Origin: CALLJL01 sp964627255
GTDB taxonomy: Bacteria; Acidobacteriota; Aminicenantia; Aminicenantales; CALLJL01
Direction: 5' to 3'
Assembly (NCBI GenBank): GCA_964627255.1
Contig: CAZVIN010000042.1
Location: 1 to 64,000 of the forward strand
DNA length: 64,000 bases
Within the stretch, counting starts at the first letter, position 1. Each line of letters opens with the position of its first letter. This document shows positions 43,816-53,700 of the stretch, piece after piece. The notes beneath the pieces were generated by a model, which saw only the letters and a list, made by a program, of their open reading frames with translations, did no database searches and was not told where the DNA came from. The translations under genes were made by a program, and so were the position numbers.

Positions 43816-44946
43816 GTGGCCAAAAGAAAGGGAGATATGATTAACTTAGAATTTATATTAAGAACCATTTTTTCACTTATCTTAAGGCGAGAGATACAAT
43901 TTCAGTTTGACCGAATTCCCCTCGTGGCTCAGAAGATTTCGCGCCAGAAAATGTGGAACCTATTTCGAATCGCTCTCAACCGTTTATTACCTCTGGCTCC
44001 TGCCTTTGGTTATCCCTATATGGCCCATGTCTCGCCGGCAGGAGTCTGCAATCTCCGTTGTCCTATTTGCCCAGCGCATGACCCCCAAACAAAAGGCAAA
44101 ACATTGTTGCCTTTTTCAACCTTCAAAAAATTAATCGACGAAATCGGTGATTATTTAATTTACGTCATTCTGTGGAGCTGGGGCGAGCCTTTTTTAAACC
44201 CAGAAATTTATCGGATGATTAGCTATGCCCGGGATAAAAATATTCTGACCGTAACCAGTTCCAACCTTGACCGGTTTACTCAGGAAGACGCTGCTCAAGT
44301 GATTGCCTCCGGGTTAGACGCTCTCATTATTGCCCTTGACGGGGTTAGCGAAGAGACTTATAGCAAATACCGCAGCGGCGGTTCCCCGCAAAGAGTCATT
44401 GACAACACTAAGCTCTTGGTAGAAGAGCGAAAAAAAAGGGGGAGCAAGAAACCCTATTTGAATTTAAGGATGGTCGTCTCCAAGTATAATGAAAAAGAGG
44501 TCGAGGCTTTCCGCGTTCTGGGGAGGGAGCTGGGGGTGGATATGGTTAGCTTTAAGGCCTTTTCGACCCGTCAGCCCGGGTTTGCCTCGCCGGAAATTGA
44601 CCGCCAGTTTGCTCCCGAATCTAAATTTTTCCGTTGGTATGATTATTTGCCTGACTATACTGTCTCCCGTAAACTCAAAAAATATAACTGCCGATTTCCC
44701 TGGACTAAACCCACCCTTTTCGCCGACGGTGAGATTCTCACCTGTGAATTTGATTTTCGTTATGAATATTCCCTCGGCAACCTGAATCAAAAGAGTTTTC
44801 GGGAGATTTGGTTTGGTTCGAAAGCCAGAGAATTCAGACGTCGTTTTAACCAAAACAGAGATGAAATTGCGTTCTGCCGGGATTGCGTCTTTGATTATAA
44901 ACTTATTCCCGGATGTGTCGTGGCATGGGAATTTCTGAACAAGTAG
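43816..44946 (+). CDS. Radical SAM protein with SPASM/twitch-like C-terminal domain
   Basis: Iron-sulfur enzyme of unknown substrate. 376 residues; the cluster motif is CNLRCPICPAHDP (CxxxCxxC), followed by the WSWGEPFLNPEIYRMI and LDGVSEETYSKYRSGG core elements. The C-terminal part has Cys in KYNCRFPW, Cys in ILTCEFDF, the CRDC pair and Cys in IPGC, matching an auxiliary cluster. The N-terminal 60 residues are unusual. Start GTG 43816 has AGAGGA at good spacing; ATG 43837 is possible. Sits inside the polysaccharide island, so modification of a sugar or lipid carrier is the best guess. Confidence 0.85.
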   Translation: MAKRKGDMINLEFILRTIFSLILRREIQFQFDRIPLVAQKISRQKMWNLFRIALNRLLPLAPAFGYPYMAHVSPAGVCNLRCPICPAHDPQTKGKTLLPFSTFKKLIDEIGDYLIYVILWSWGEPFLNPEIYRMISYARDKNILTVTSSNLDRFTQEDAAQVIASGLDALIIALDGVSEETYSKYRSGGSPQRVIDNTKLLVEERKKRGSKKPYLNLRMVVSKYNEKEVEAFRVLGRELGVDMVSFKAFSTRQPGFASPEIDRQFAPESKFFRWYDYLPDYTVSRKLKKYNCRFPWTKPTLFADGEILTCEFDFRYEYSLGNLNQKSFREIWFGSKAREFRRRFNQNRDEIAFCRDCVFDYKLIPGCVVAWEFLNK

Positions 44947-44951
44947 GTTTG

Positions 44952-45965
44952 GTGTCAATTTCGGTCATCGTCATTACTTATAACGAAGCTCTTAACATTC
45001 GTGGCTGTCTCGACTCACTTCTGGCCCAGGATTATCCAGTTGAAAAGTATGAAATTATCGTCGTCGATTCTTCCGATGATGAAACTCCGCAAGTTGTCCA
45101 ACAGTACCCAAGGGTCAGGCTGATTAAATCAGAAAAAGGTTTCAGTCAGCAAAAAAATATGGGCCTGCAAGCCGCTAAACACGAGATTGTGGCTTTTACT
45201 GATGCTGACTGCTTAGCTCCGCCTGATTGGTTGAGAATCATTGGCCGCGCTTTTAAGGATAAAACTTTCGCCGGAATTGGAGGGAATGCCTATCCTCCGC
45301 CCGGGACAAACCGCTTTGGCTTCTGGTCAGCCTGCGTTGGTCATCCTGGAGGCGGCGCTGTGGGCTTTGACGCCAATATAAAGATGACTGATAAGGGAGT
45401 TTATTTTGTTGCCGGCTGTAATTCGGCTTTTCGTCACAACGCTTTATTGGAAGTGGGTGGCTTCGACCCGCGCTTTAATGACGGCGGCGAAGATGTGGAT
45501 ATCTCCCGGCGCCTTCGAGCCAAAGGCTACTATCTGGCTTACGTTCCTGAGTGTACGGTTTACCATAAACCGCGGCCCACATTAAGGAGCTATTGCCGCT
45601 GGAATGTTCAGGTCGGGGTAACGAAACATAACTTATATCAACCTTCGCTATTTAAATTAATAACCCAACCAAGTTTTTTCCTTTGGTCAATCCTGAGCTT
45701 ATCAGGCTGGCTTTGTCTCCTTTTGCTTCGGCCTTTTTTGGCTATTTTTATCGCTTTCTTTCTCTGGGGGGCCTTTCTTCTGCTTCTTTATTTCGGCGCC
45801 AGGCCCTTTCCTTTTCTTATCAAAAGAAGACGGCAAATAGGAGTGAATCTGTTAATTGTCTTAACAGTTGTTCCGTTCCTGACCTGGCTACGACAGGTCT
45901 GTATTAACCTTGGGCAGCTTAAGAAATGGCGGTTCGAGATGAAAACGAAAAGAAGGCCCGCCTAA
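44952..45965 (+). CDS. Membrane-anchored glycosyltransferase, family 2
   Basis: Inverting GT-A enzyme. GTG at 44952 is taken as the start because it gives MSISVIVITYNEALNIRGCL and follows an AGTAGG site; in-frame ATGs at 44913 and 44925 would overlap the previous gene. Motifs: EIIVVDSSDDETP, VAFTDADCLAPPDW (DxD), NSAFRHNALLEVGGFDPRFNDGGEDVDISRRL. The C terminus has two hydrophobic segments (from LWSILSLSGWLCLLLL) that would anchor it. Convergent with the broken pyruvyl-transferase gene. Confidence 0.88.
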   Translation: MSISVIVITYNEALNIRGCLDSLLAQDYPVEKYEIIVVDSSDDETPQVVQQYPRVRLIKSEKGFSQQKNMGLQAAKHEIVAFTDADCLAPPDWLRIIGRAFKDKTFAGIGGNAYPPPGTNRFGFWSACVGHPGGGAVGFDANIKMTDKGVYFVAGCNSAFRHNALLEVGGFDPRFNDGGEDVDISRRLRAKGYYLAYVPECTVYHKPRPTLRSYCRWNVQVGVTKHNLYQPSLFKLITQPSFFLWSILSLSGWLCLLLLRPFLAIFIAFFLWGAFLLLLYFGARPFPFLIKRRRQIGVNLLIVLTVVPFLTWLRQVCINLGQLKKWRFEMKTKRRPA

Positions 45966-46014
45966 GATCCCTCGGCAAAACTCTCTTCCTCGGAAATTGC
46001 CTCATTTTTGGCCC

Positions 46015-47238
46015 TTAATTCGTTGTGTTCTCGGTCCGGCAAAGTTGAGAGGGAAAGGCGGAACCTTCTAACGACGCCGCGATCAATTCAAAATGCCTCC
46101 GGGCCAGGTGCTGTTGTTTTCTCCTGACCTGGCCTAACTTTTCCTTCAGGCTATCTTTTTCCCTCCAGAGTAGCTCCCACCTCTCTTTAAGCAGATCTAG
46201 GCTTATTTTTTCCACGGGAATAACGAAATTTTCGAGGTCGTTTTCAGTCATAAAGCTAAATATTTTTCGGGCATAAGAGAGAGCCAGAAAGGGCACCTTA
46301 GCTTGGACCGCCAACAGGACAGAATGAAATCTGGTGGCTAAAAAGCAATCACAGTTAGCAAATTTAGCTTTTAATTCCCCTAAGTCTTTCCAAGTGGCGA
46401 TTTCGGTTGAGACATTATTTTCCTGCAGTCGACTGCTTATCTTTTCAGCCAGGCGAAGGTCAGAAAGAGCACTGGCCTGATAAAAGGGGAAAAACACGAG
46501 TCTTGCTTTATACTTTTAGCTAAGCCAGCTGAAAAATGAAATTAAAGAATCTTCAAATCTTTCTTGGTGGTAAGTGCCGAAACTTCCCTTGGGCAGAAAA
46601 CGCGCTGTCCAACCGACCAGAAGAACTGATTCCCTGTCTCTGCCGGTGGACTCAACAACCGATTCTTCGGAAAAGCTAAGGTCAGCCAGGGCAAAAATCT
46701 TCTGTGGGCTGATGGCCAGCTTGATTAATTCGCGAGCTGATGCCAAGTCTCTTGTAGTGAAGAAAAGGCTGCGTTTCCCTAAGGCTCGGAGTAATTTTCT
46801 CGATAGCCAGCCTTTTACTTCCCAATATCCGATGCCCAAAAAGGCATAATTGGTCCCACAAAGCAAAGCCAGGAGGCTCCGTGAGAGGAAGAAAAAAAGC
46901 CTTGCCCGTCGGGTAACATTCTGAAGTTGATTGCCGGGGCCGGTTAGGAACAAGTCGCTTTTCTTCAGCCAAAAAATGTTAGCTGGAATCCAGGTGAGGG
47001 ATTTAAAAAAGGGAAGGCCGGGTTCGCGCCATCCATTTCGTCCCGTATAGACCAGTCTGATATTTTTTAGGGAAAAATTTTCTTGGGATAAAAGTTGGCG
47101 AGTAAGCTGGGGTTGGCCGGTAAAAATAATGATAAAACAGTCAGGCCATTTAGCCCTTAATCCGTTAATAGCTGAGACTAAAAGAAGGTCGTCGCCCACA
47201 TTGGCTTCGCCGAATGTTCCCATTAAAGATATAACCAT
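46015..47238 (-). pseudogene. Polysaccharide pyruvyl transferase family gene interrupted by an in-frame TAA
   Basis: Family members add pyruvate ketals or related groups to surface glycans. The first part (46516-47238) encodes 240 residues starting MVISLMGTFGEANVGDDLLL, with FLTGPGNQL and the FALADLSFS region. A TAA at 46516-46518 then stops translation. The same frame resumes at once (KYKARLVFFPFYQ) and carries the conserved C-terminal CFLATRFHSVLLAVQAKVPFLALSY to its stop at 46015. Together they give about 407 codons, a normal length. The second part could restart at GTG 46497. A recent nonsense mutation, a sequencing error, or two separate polypeptides are possible. Confidence 0.8.
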
Positions 47239-47378
47239 GGCTTAATTTGCCGATAAGATTATGCTCTCTTTTTGAATAATGTAAACAGAAAAATTCAAAA
47301 TTAGGCAAATTTTAATAAAAAGACTCTTTGGTAGACAATCTACCACTCCCGGCGCGGGCAGAAAGGGTTTTCTACTGG

Positions 47379-50144
47379 TTAGCGAATCTGTTGCGGTGTG
47401 GAACCGATGGACCAGCCAATGGTCTTGGTAATTTTGGCTTTCTGACTCAGCTTTTTATTGCCGGCTTCTAAGACGACGACATATTCACCTGGTGAGACCC
47501 ATTGAGAGAGGATATCTCGAGGTCGTCCCAGAGCTGCCAGGCCTTCCTGCCCTAGCATTCGGCGCCGCATATCCCAAATAACAGAATTAAACCCGGGATT
47601 ATTCGGCCCCTCGATTCTGGCTAATTCCTGACCATAAGGGTCAGTGACAATGATATTTATTTTGCCTTCAATTTTGTTCTTCAAATAATAATTTATAACC
47701 ACACCGTTTGCTTCATTCGGAGTGAGGAGATGGCGGTCGCCAAAGAGATAATCGTTAGCGCCGAAGCTGCGCGTAACCCACTGCACCTTTGGCTCGACCG
47801 CAAATAGGTAGACGGTTTCATTTAAAACTTGTTGCGTCAATTCCTGAAGAGGACTGATATCTGTAATGTAGAGCCCGCGGCCAAAGGTGGCTACTATCAA
47901 GTCATTTTCGCGGGGATGGATGATTAGGTCCTTAACGGGGACAAAGGGGATATTCGGTATTCTAACCCACTTTTTCCCGCCATCGATGGAGACATAAACG
48001 CCGACATCGTTGCCCAGGAAAAGAAGATTCGGATTTTTTCTATCTTCGACAACAACATTGACAGGCGATTGGGGGAGGTTAGAAGCGAGAGAAACCCAAT
48101 TAGCTCCGTAATCTTCAGTTTTAAACACGACCGGCCTGAAGTCATCTTGCCAATAACCAGTTTTAGTGATATAGGCGGTTCCAGCTTTAAAAGCTGAAGG
48201 AAAGACACGGCTGACATAAAAATCCTTCGGTGCGCCCGCAGCCGCCAACTTAGCAGTCAAATCAGTCCAAGTTACCCCGCTATTATTTGTTACCCAAACT
48301 TTTCCGTCGCTCGTGCCTACCCAAATAACGCCAGACAAGACCGGCGATTCAGCCATGCTACTAATAGCAAACCAAGAAAGACCGCCTTCGGAGCGGGGGA
48401 GCATTTTGGCCGTGTCGTTTGTGGTTAGGTCCGGACTAATTTCCTGCCAGTGTTCCCCGCGGTCAAGAGAGCGGAGAAGGACCTGAGCGCCAGCATAAAT
48501 AATCTCGCTGTTGTGAGGAGAGATGTGAAGCGGCGGGCACCAGAGAAAGCGATAGGGAGGCTGACCCGCTTCCCTCTGCGGCGTAATGGGCGTTTGATAA
48601 CCCAGTTTTTGGTCTACCCGGAAGAGCCCACCGTATTGCTGGCTGGTATAAAGCCAGCGGCTGCTACTCGGGTCAACCTGAGTATACATGCCATCGCCGC
48701 CCCCAACTGCTATCCAATCAAGGAAAGTTATTCCTTGGCGGTCAGGGCTGAAACTGGGTGCTTTCCAATGTTCGTGGTCTTGGAGACCGCCGTAAATATT
48801 ATAAGGTTCATCCATATCCACCCCGATGGCGTAAAACTGGCTGATGGGTAGGTTATAATAATAATCACAGGTTAACCCGCCGTCGTAAGAAATGTAAATC
48901 CCGCCGTCAGAACCCATGATTATTCTGTCCGAATCCTTGGGGTCCACCCAGAGAGTGCGAACGTCGCCAAACATTTTAGTGAACAGCCGGCGAGGCGGCC
49001 AGTTGAGGTCGTGCCAAGTTCGGCCGCCATCAGTCGAATTAGCCAGAGAGACTCCAGTGACAAAAATCTTTTTGTCATCATTCGGGTCTACTCTTATTTG
49101 ACTAAAATAAAAAGGCCCCTTAGAGCTGACGTTATCCTCGATGGAATTCATCTTAACCCAGGTTTCGCCGCCGTTTTCCGTCCGGTAGACCTCCCCGCCG
49201 ATTTCTCTTTCTTGAGGCTTCAACCCCCTTTTTTCATCCAGCTCGGCCTCTCTTTTGGTTGGTAGTCTTTTATTGGCATTCTCGATCACGGCATAGACGA
49301 TATCCGGGTTCTTAGGGTAAATATCAAGGCCGATACGACCGATTTTGCCCGCAGGAAGGCCGGCCGCCAGCTTTCTCCAATGCTCGCCGCCATCAGTTGT
49401 CTTATAAATTCCGCTTTCGGGGCCGGCGTTGACCAGAGCCCAAGGCCAGCGCTGCTTATCGTAGGTGGCGGCATAAAGAATATCGGGATTGACTGGATTT
49501 ATAACTAAATCCACGACTCCTACCTTCTCGTTGATATAAAGAACTTTCTTCCAAGTCAGGCCGCCGTCAGTGGTTTTGAAGACGCCTCTTTCTTCGTTAA
49601 ACGAAAAAAGATGTCCCAAGGCGGCCACATAAACAACATTGGGGTTCTTGGGATGGATTACAATCCGGGCAATATGCTGAGAGTCGCTAAGGCCCATGTT
49701 TTGCCAGGATTTCCCGCCATCAGTTGATTTATAAACGCCGTCACCGGCATGCGACCGAACAGAGCAGAAGGCATCGCCTGTGCCTACCCAGATAATTTCG
49801 GGATTGGACGGAGACAGGGCGACATCACCGATGGAGCCGTCAAAAATAGGTTCAAAGGTCGTGCCGTTATTAGTCGTTTTCCAGAGACCGCCACTCCAGG
49901 TGGCGACATAGAAGGTGTAAAGATGAGCGCGGGTCGGAGTTTCAGGAACATCAATATCAGCAATCGCCGCGGCGACGCGATAAGGCCCCATATTTCTAAA
50001 GGAAAAAGCCTTTAACAAATTTTCATTAAAAACTTCTTCCGCCTCGGCGTTCGCTGGGGGGAGGCAAAGTGCGGTTAATAATGCCCAGCTGATGAAAAAG
50101 AAAAAAAACCGGTGCCTTGGAGAGCCCCTTTTTTTATTTTTCAT
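47379..50144 (-). CDS. Secreted BNR/Asp-box (sortilin-like) multi-propeller protein
   Basis: Large exported protein, probably glycan- or protein-degrading or adhesive; the exact activity is unknown. The ATG at 50144 is preferred: GGAGGTGG is its ribosome-binding site and overlaps the earlier GTG. Signal peptide with a long Phe run (HRFFFFFISWALLTALCLPPANA). At least ten Asp-box motifs follow (KSTDGGKSW, KTTDGGLTW, KTTDGGEHW, NSTDGGRTW, SIDGGKKW), forming several seven-bladed propellers. Near the C terminus a FlgD-like Ig segment (IIVTDPYGQELARIEG, NSVIWDMRR) is present. Divergent from a paralogue at 50724. Confidence 0.87.
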   Translation of the reverse strand: MKNKKRGSPRHRFFFFFISWALLTALCLPPANAEAEEVFNENLLKAFSFRNMGPYRVAAAIADIDVPETPTRAHLYTFYVATWSGGLWKTTNNGTTFEPIFDGSIGDVALSPSNPEIIWVGTGDAFCSVRSHAGDGVYKSTDGGKSWQNMGLSDSQHIARIVIHPKNPNVVYVAALGHLFSFNEERGVFKTTDGGLTWKKVLYINEKVGVVDLVINPVNPDILYAATYDKQRWPWALVNAGPESGIYKTTDGGEHWRKLAAGLPAGKIGRIGLDIYPKNPDIVYAVIENANKRLPTKREAELDEKRGLKPQEREIGGEVYRTENGGETWVKMNSIEDNVSSKGPFYFSQIRVDPNDDKKIFVTGVSLANSTDGGRTWHDLNWPPRRLFTKMFGDVRTLWVDPKDSDRIIMGSDGGIYISYDGGLTCDYYYNLPISQFYAIGVDMDEPYNIYGGLQDHEHWKAPSFSPDRQGITFLDWIAVGGGDGMYTQVDPSSSRWLYTSQQYGGLFRVDQKLGYQTPITPQREAGQPPYRFLWCPPLHISPHNSEIIYAGAQVLLRSLDRGEHWQEISPDLTTNDTAKMLPRSEGGLSWFAISSMAESPVLSGVIWVGTSDGKVWVTNNSGVTWTDLTAKLAAAGAPKDFYVSRVFPSAFKAGTAYITKTGYWQDDFRPVVFKTEDYGANWVSLASNLPQSPVNVVVEDRKNPNLLFLGNDVGVYVSIDGGKKWVRIPNIPFVPVKDLIIHPRENDLIVATFGRGLYITDISPLQELTQQVLNETVYLFAVEPKVQWVTRSFGANDYLFGDRHLLTPNEANGVVINYYLKNKIEGKINIIVTDPYGQELARIEGPNNPGFNSVIWDMRRRMLGQEGLAALGRPRDILSQWVSPGEYVVVLEAGNKKLSQKAKITKTIGWSIGSTPQQIR

Positions 50145-50191
50145 CGCCACCTCCAGTCTGGTTTATTTTTCTTTTATTTTTTTTCCTCAAT

Positions 50192-50581
50192 TTAATTAGT
50201 TGCTTTCCAGCTCAGTTGTCGGCCGGGGAAAAATCCAGATGAGTAAATAGATAATAGACACAAGTTGACCCCAAGATATAGAGCGGCGTTGTAAATAAGA
50301 GAGCGATGAAGGGGTTTATTCTGGAGCCCAATCAATCTTAGTTGAGGCGAAAAAAAGAACTTATTTTTTGCTCTTTCGAGTTGTTTAATTGGAGTGACTA
50401 ACCTGGTGAAGAATGGTCTCGATATTTTTAAGAGTTCAACTGGGGTAGGTTCTGAGTTGGGAATGAGTTTTAATCGACCTTGAGTCGACTTAAGGAGGGT
50501 AGAATTAAACGCCGCAAGGGGAGAAATAAATTTTGAAGAAAGAGAAGTTAGAGGAGTCAACAGAATGGCCTGATATGCCAT
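50192..50581 (-). CDS. Hypothetical small protein in the divergent intergenic region (uncertain)
   Basis: 129 residues, not recognised, Ser/Leu/Phe-rich with a hydrophobic stretch near the end (NAALYLGVNLCLLSIYSSGFF). Support comes from its setting: the ATG has AAAGGA 7 bases upstream and a near-consensus promoter immediately before that. Against it, composition resembles translated AT-rich spacer. It may simply be the transcribed leader of the BNR-protein gene. Confidence 0.3.
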   Translation of the reverse strand: MAYQAILLTPLTSLSSKFISPLAAFNSTLLKSTQGRLKLIPNSEPTPVELLKISRPFFTRLVTPIKQLERAKNKFFFSPQLRLIGLQNKPLHRSLIYNAALYLGVNLCLLSIYSSGFFPGRQLSWKATN

Positions 50582-50599
50582 TGCAATTTCCTTTGAATA

Positions 50600-50628
50600 A
50601 TAATATATGGTGTATGATATATTTTCAA
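50600..50628 (-). promoter_or_regulatory. Promoter reading toward the leftward BNR-protein gene
   Basis: Minus-strand TTGAAA (50623-50628) and TATTAT (50600-50605) separated by 17 bases, each a 5 of 6 match to consensus. The transcript would start about 450 bases before the BNR-protein ATG, leaving a long leader or a small first gene. Confidence 0.6.
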
Positions 50629-50723
50629 TAAAATAATTATTTCGGTTTTTTTTGAACGAAGAAAGCCAATAAGGATTTCAAATTAGGGATAAAAAAGATA
50701 AAGGTAAGGATAAGGAGGACCGA
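50629..50723. other. AT-rich spacer upstream of the rightward BNR-protein gene
   Basis: AT-rich region holding the likely rightward promoter, possibly TTGCAA (50581) with TATATG, overlapping the leftward one. The end carries AAGGAGG, the ribosome-binding site for the gene at 50724. Confidence 0.4.
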
Positions 50724-53700
50724 ATGAAACCAAGTCAAGGCAAATGCTTTGGGCTTATTGTTGGCACTTTTTTTGTCATTATTTTCATTTCATGGTTTCC
50801 GCCAGCGAGAGCGGCGGTTCAGCCAATTACTCCCGAGGTTTATTCTCAGCTCAGGTGGCGTTTTGTTGGGCCTCAAGGGAATCGAGTGAGCGCAGTTGTT
50901 TGCGACTCGAACGACCCAAACATTTATTATGCCGGAGCTTGTGCTGGCGGCGTTTGGAAATCAGTTGACGGCGGGACAAACTGGTTTCCGATTTTTGACG
51001 ACCAGCCGGCTCAATCTATCGGCGCTTTAGCCATAGCCCCTTCTGATTCCAACGTGGTTTGGGTTGGAACGGGCGAAAGTTTTATCCGGAGCAATGTCCT
51101 GATTGGCAACGGCGTTTATAAATCAACTGACGGCGGTAGGACGTGGTCCCACATGGGTCTCGAAAATACGGGAAGGATAAGTCGCATCGTTATCCATCCC
51201 CGCGACCCGAACATCGTCTTCGTGGGTGCTGTCGGCCACTGTTATGGCCCGCAAAAGGAACGCGGAGTTTTTAGGACCAGAGATGGTGGCAAGACTTGGG
51301 AACATGTGCTGTTTGTTGATGAAAACACCGGTTGTTCCGATATTTCTATGGACCCCAACAATCCGCAAATTATGTTCGCTGGAATGTGGCAGATAGTTAT
51401 TCATACTTGGGGAAAATTTAGCGGCGGCCCTGGAAGTGGGGTTTTTGTTTCCCGGGATGGTGGGACTTCCTGGCAGAGAATCCGAGGTCATGGCCTGCCC
51501 ACTTTTGATGTCGGCAAAGTGGCCGTAGCCGTTGCCCCCAGCAATTCCGACCGCGTTTATGCCTTGATCGAAACCGGCGATAAGGGTTCGCTCTGGCGGT
51601 CTGATGATGGCGGCTATAACTGGCGCGTGGTGAGCCACGAGCGGCGGTTGGTGGAAAGGGCTTGTTATTATACCCGATTGTGCATTGCTCCTGACGACCA
51701 TAACACTGTTTATATCCCTTGTAATAGCATGTATGTTTCCTATGATGGCGGTGAATCAATCGAAAATTTCAGCGGCGGCGGCGATAACCATGATATATGG
51801 GCCGACCCTAAGAACCCCAAACGAATTATGATTGGCAATGACGGCGGAGTGAGTATTACCACCACTCGGGGCCGGCAATGGCGTTTTGTCAAACTACCCA
51901 TCGGCCAGATGTACCATGTGGCCGTAGATAACCGGATTCCTTACTGGGTTTATAGCAATATGCAAGATTCGACCTCTAAGCGCGGGCCTAGCCTTACCTT
52001 TGCTGGCCCCGAGCTTCCTGTCTGGCACTCCATGGGTGGCTGTGAATCAGGTTTCTCTTATCCTGACCCTGTAGACAATAATATTGTCTGGGGAACGTGT
52101 TATTCGGGTACAGTTGAAGTCCATAATCTTAAGACTGGCCTGACACGTAATGTTAATCCGTGGCCGGAAAAATCGCTCGACTCGCCCGCCGGTGTTCTAA
52201 AATATCGTTGGAACTGGACCCACCCTATTGCCATTTCGCCTCATGAACATAATGTTGTTTACGTCGGCAGCCAGTATGTGCATATGACAAATAATGGCGG
52301 CCAAAGCTGGACCATTATCAGCCCCGACCTAACCACTAACGACCGGGGCAAAATGGGGAGTTCAGGGGGGCTCACAGCAGACAATTTAGGTGTCGAATAC
52401 GGCTGCACTCTTTTTGCTATCGCCGAGTCGCCGCTGGAAAAGGGGGTTATTTGGGCCGGGAGTAATGATGGTTTAGTTCATATCACCCGTGACGGCGGGC
52501 GAACCTGGCAAAATGTCACGCCGAAAGAAATGCCTCCTTGGGGAACAGTAAGCATGATCGACCCTTCCCGCTTTGAACCCGGACGCTGTTACCTCGCCGT
52601 TGACGGACATCAGGAAAATATTCGAGACCCCTATCTTTTTAAAACCACCGATTATGGACGGACTTGGAAATTGATTAGCTCCAATATTCCTAAAAGCGTT
52701 TTTAGTTATACCAGTGCCATCAAAGAAGACCCGAAGAGAAAAGGATTACTTTATGCAGGCACGGCCAATGCAATTTATGTTTCCTTTGACGACGGTGAAA
52801 GCTGGTTGCCTCTCCAGTCGAATTTACCGCATGCCTGCATTACCTGGATTGCTCTTCAGGAGCACTTTAATGACCTGGTAGTCTCAACCAACGGCCGGGG
52901 CATCTGGATTATGGATGATATCACGCCGCTCCAGCAGTTAACGCCAGAAGTCTTAAAATCGGAGGTTCATCTTTTTACCCCCCGAATTGCCTACCGCTTT
53001 AAAGAAAGGGCGAGAGAAGACCAGGCTCCCAATGACCAGTCTCGGGGTCAGAACCCGCCTTATGGGGCTTTTATCAATTATTATCTTAAATCCGCCGCTA
53101 AGGGGGACGTAATCATTGAAATATTCGATGAAAATGGCGAAAAGGTAAGAACGCTTAGCGGCCCAGCTCAACCCGGCATTAACAGGGTAGTTTGGAACCT
53201 TAGACATGAACCTCTGAAGCAGATTGAACTCCGGACCACCCCTGATTTTCATCCCCATGTCTGGGAAGAGAGAAGATTCCGTGGCCGTGATACCAGACCG
53301 GTCCTCCATTGGGGAATTCAGCCTCCCCAGGCGGGAGTTTTGGCAGTTCCCGGCGTTTATACAATCAAACTTAGCGTTGCTGGCAAAGTGCTTACCCAGA
53401 AGCTTGAAGTTCTCAAGGACCCTCATTCTGCCGGTACAGTCGAGGATATTAAAGAAACCGTCAACCTGTGGAAGGAAGTGGTCGAGGAAATAAATACGGT
53501 GGTCGATATGATTAATCGTCTTGAATGGGTGAGAAAGCAAATCGAAGATATGACCAAGGTGCTTAAAAGGGATGAGAAAGCTGGCCCGGTTTTGGATGCC
53601 CTGAGCAAGCTTGATAAAAAAACCATGGCCGTTGAGGACGAGCTTTTACAGCGCCAGCTTCACGCTTCTGACCCCAAGTCTTACCGGGCTGAAATGAAAC

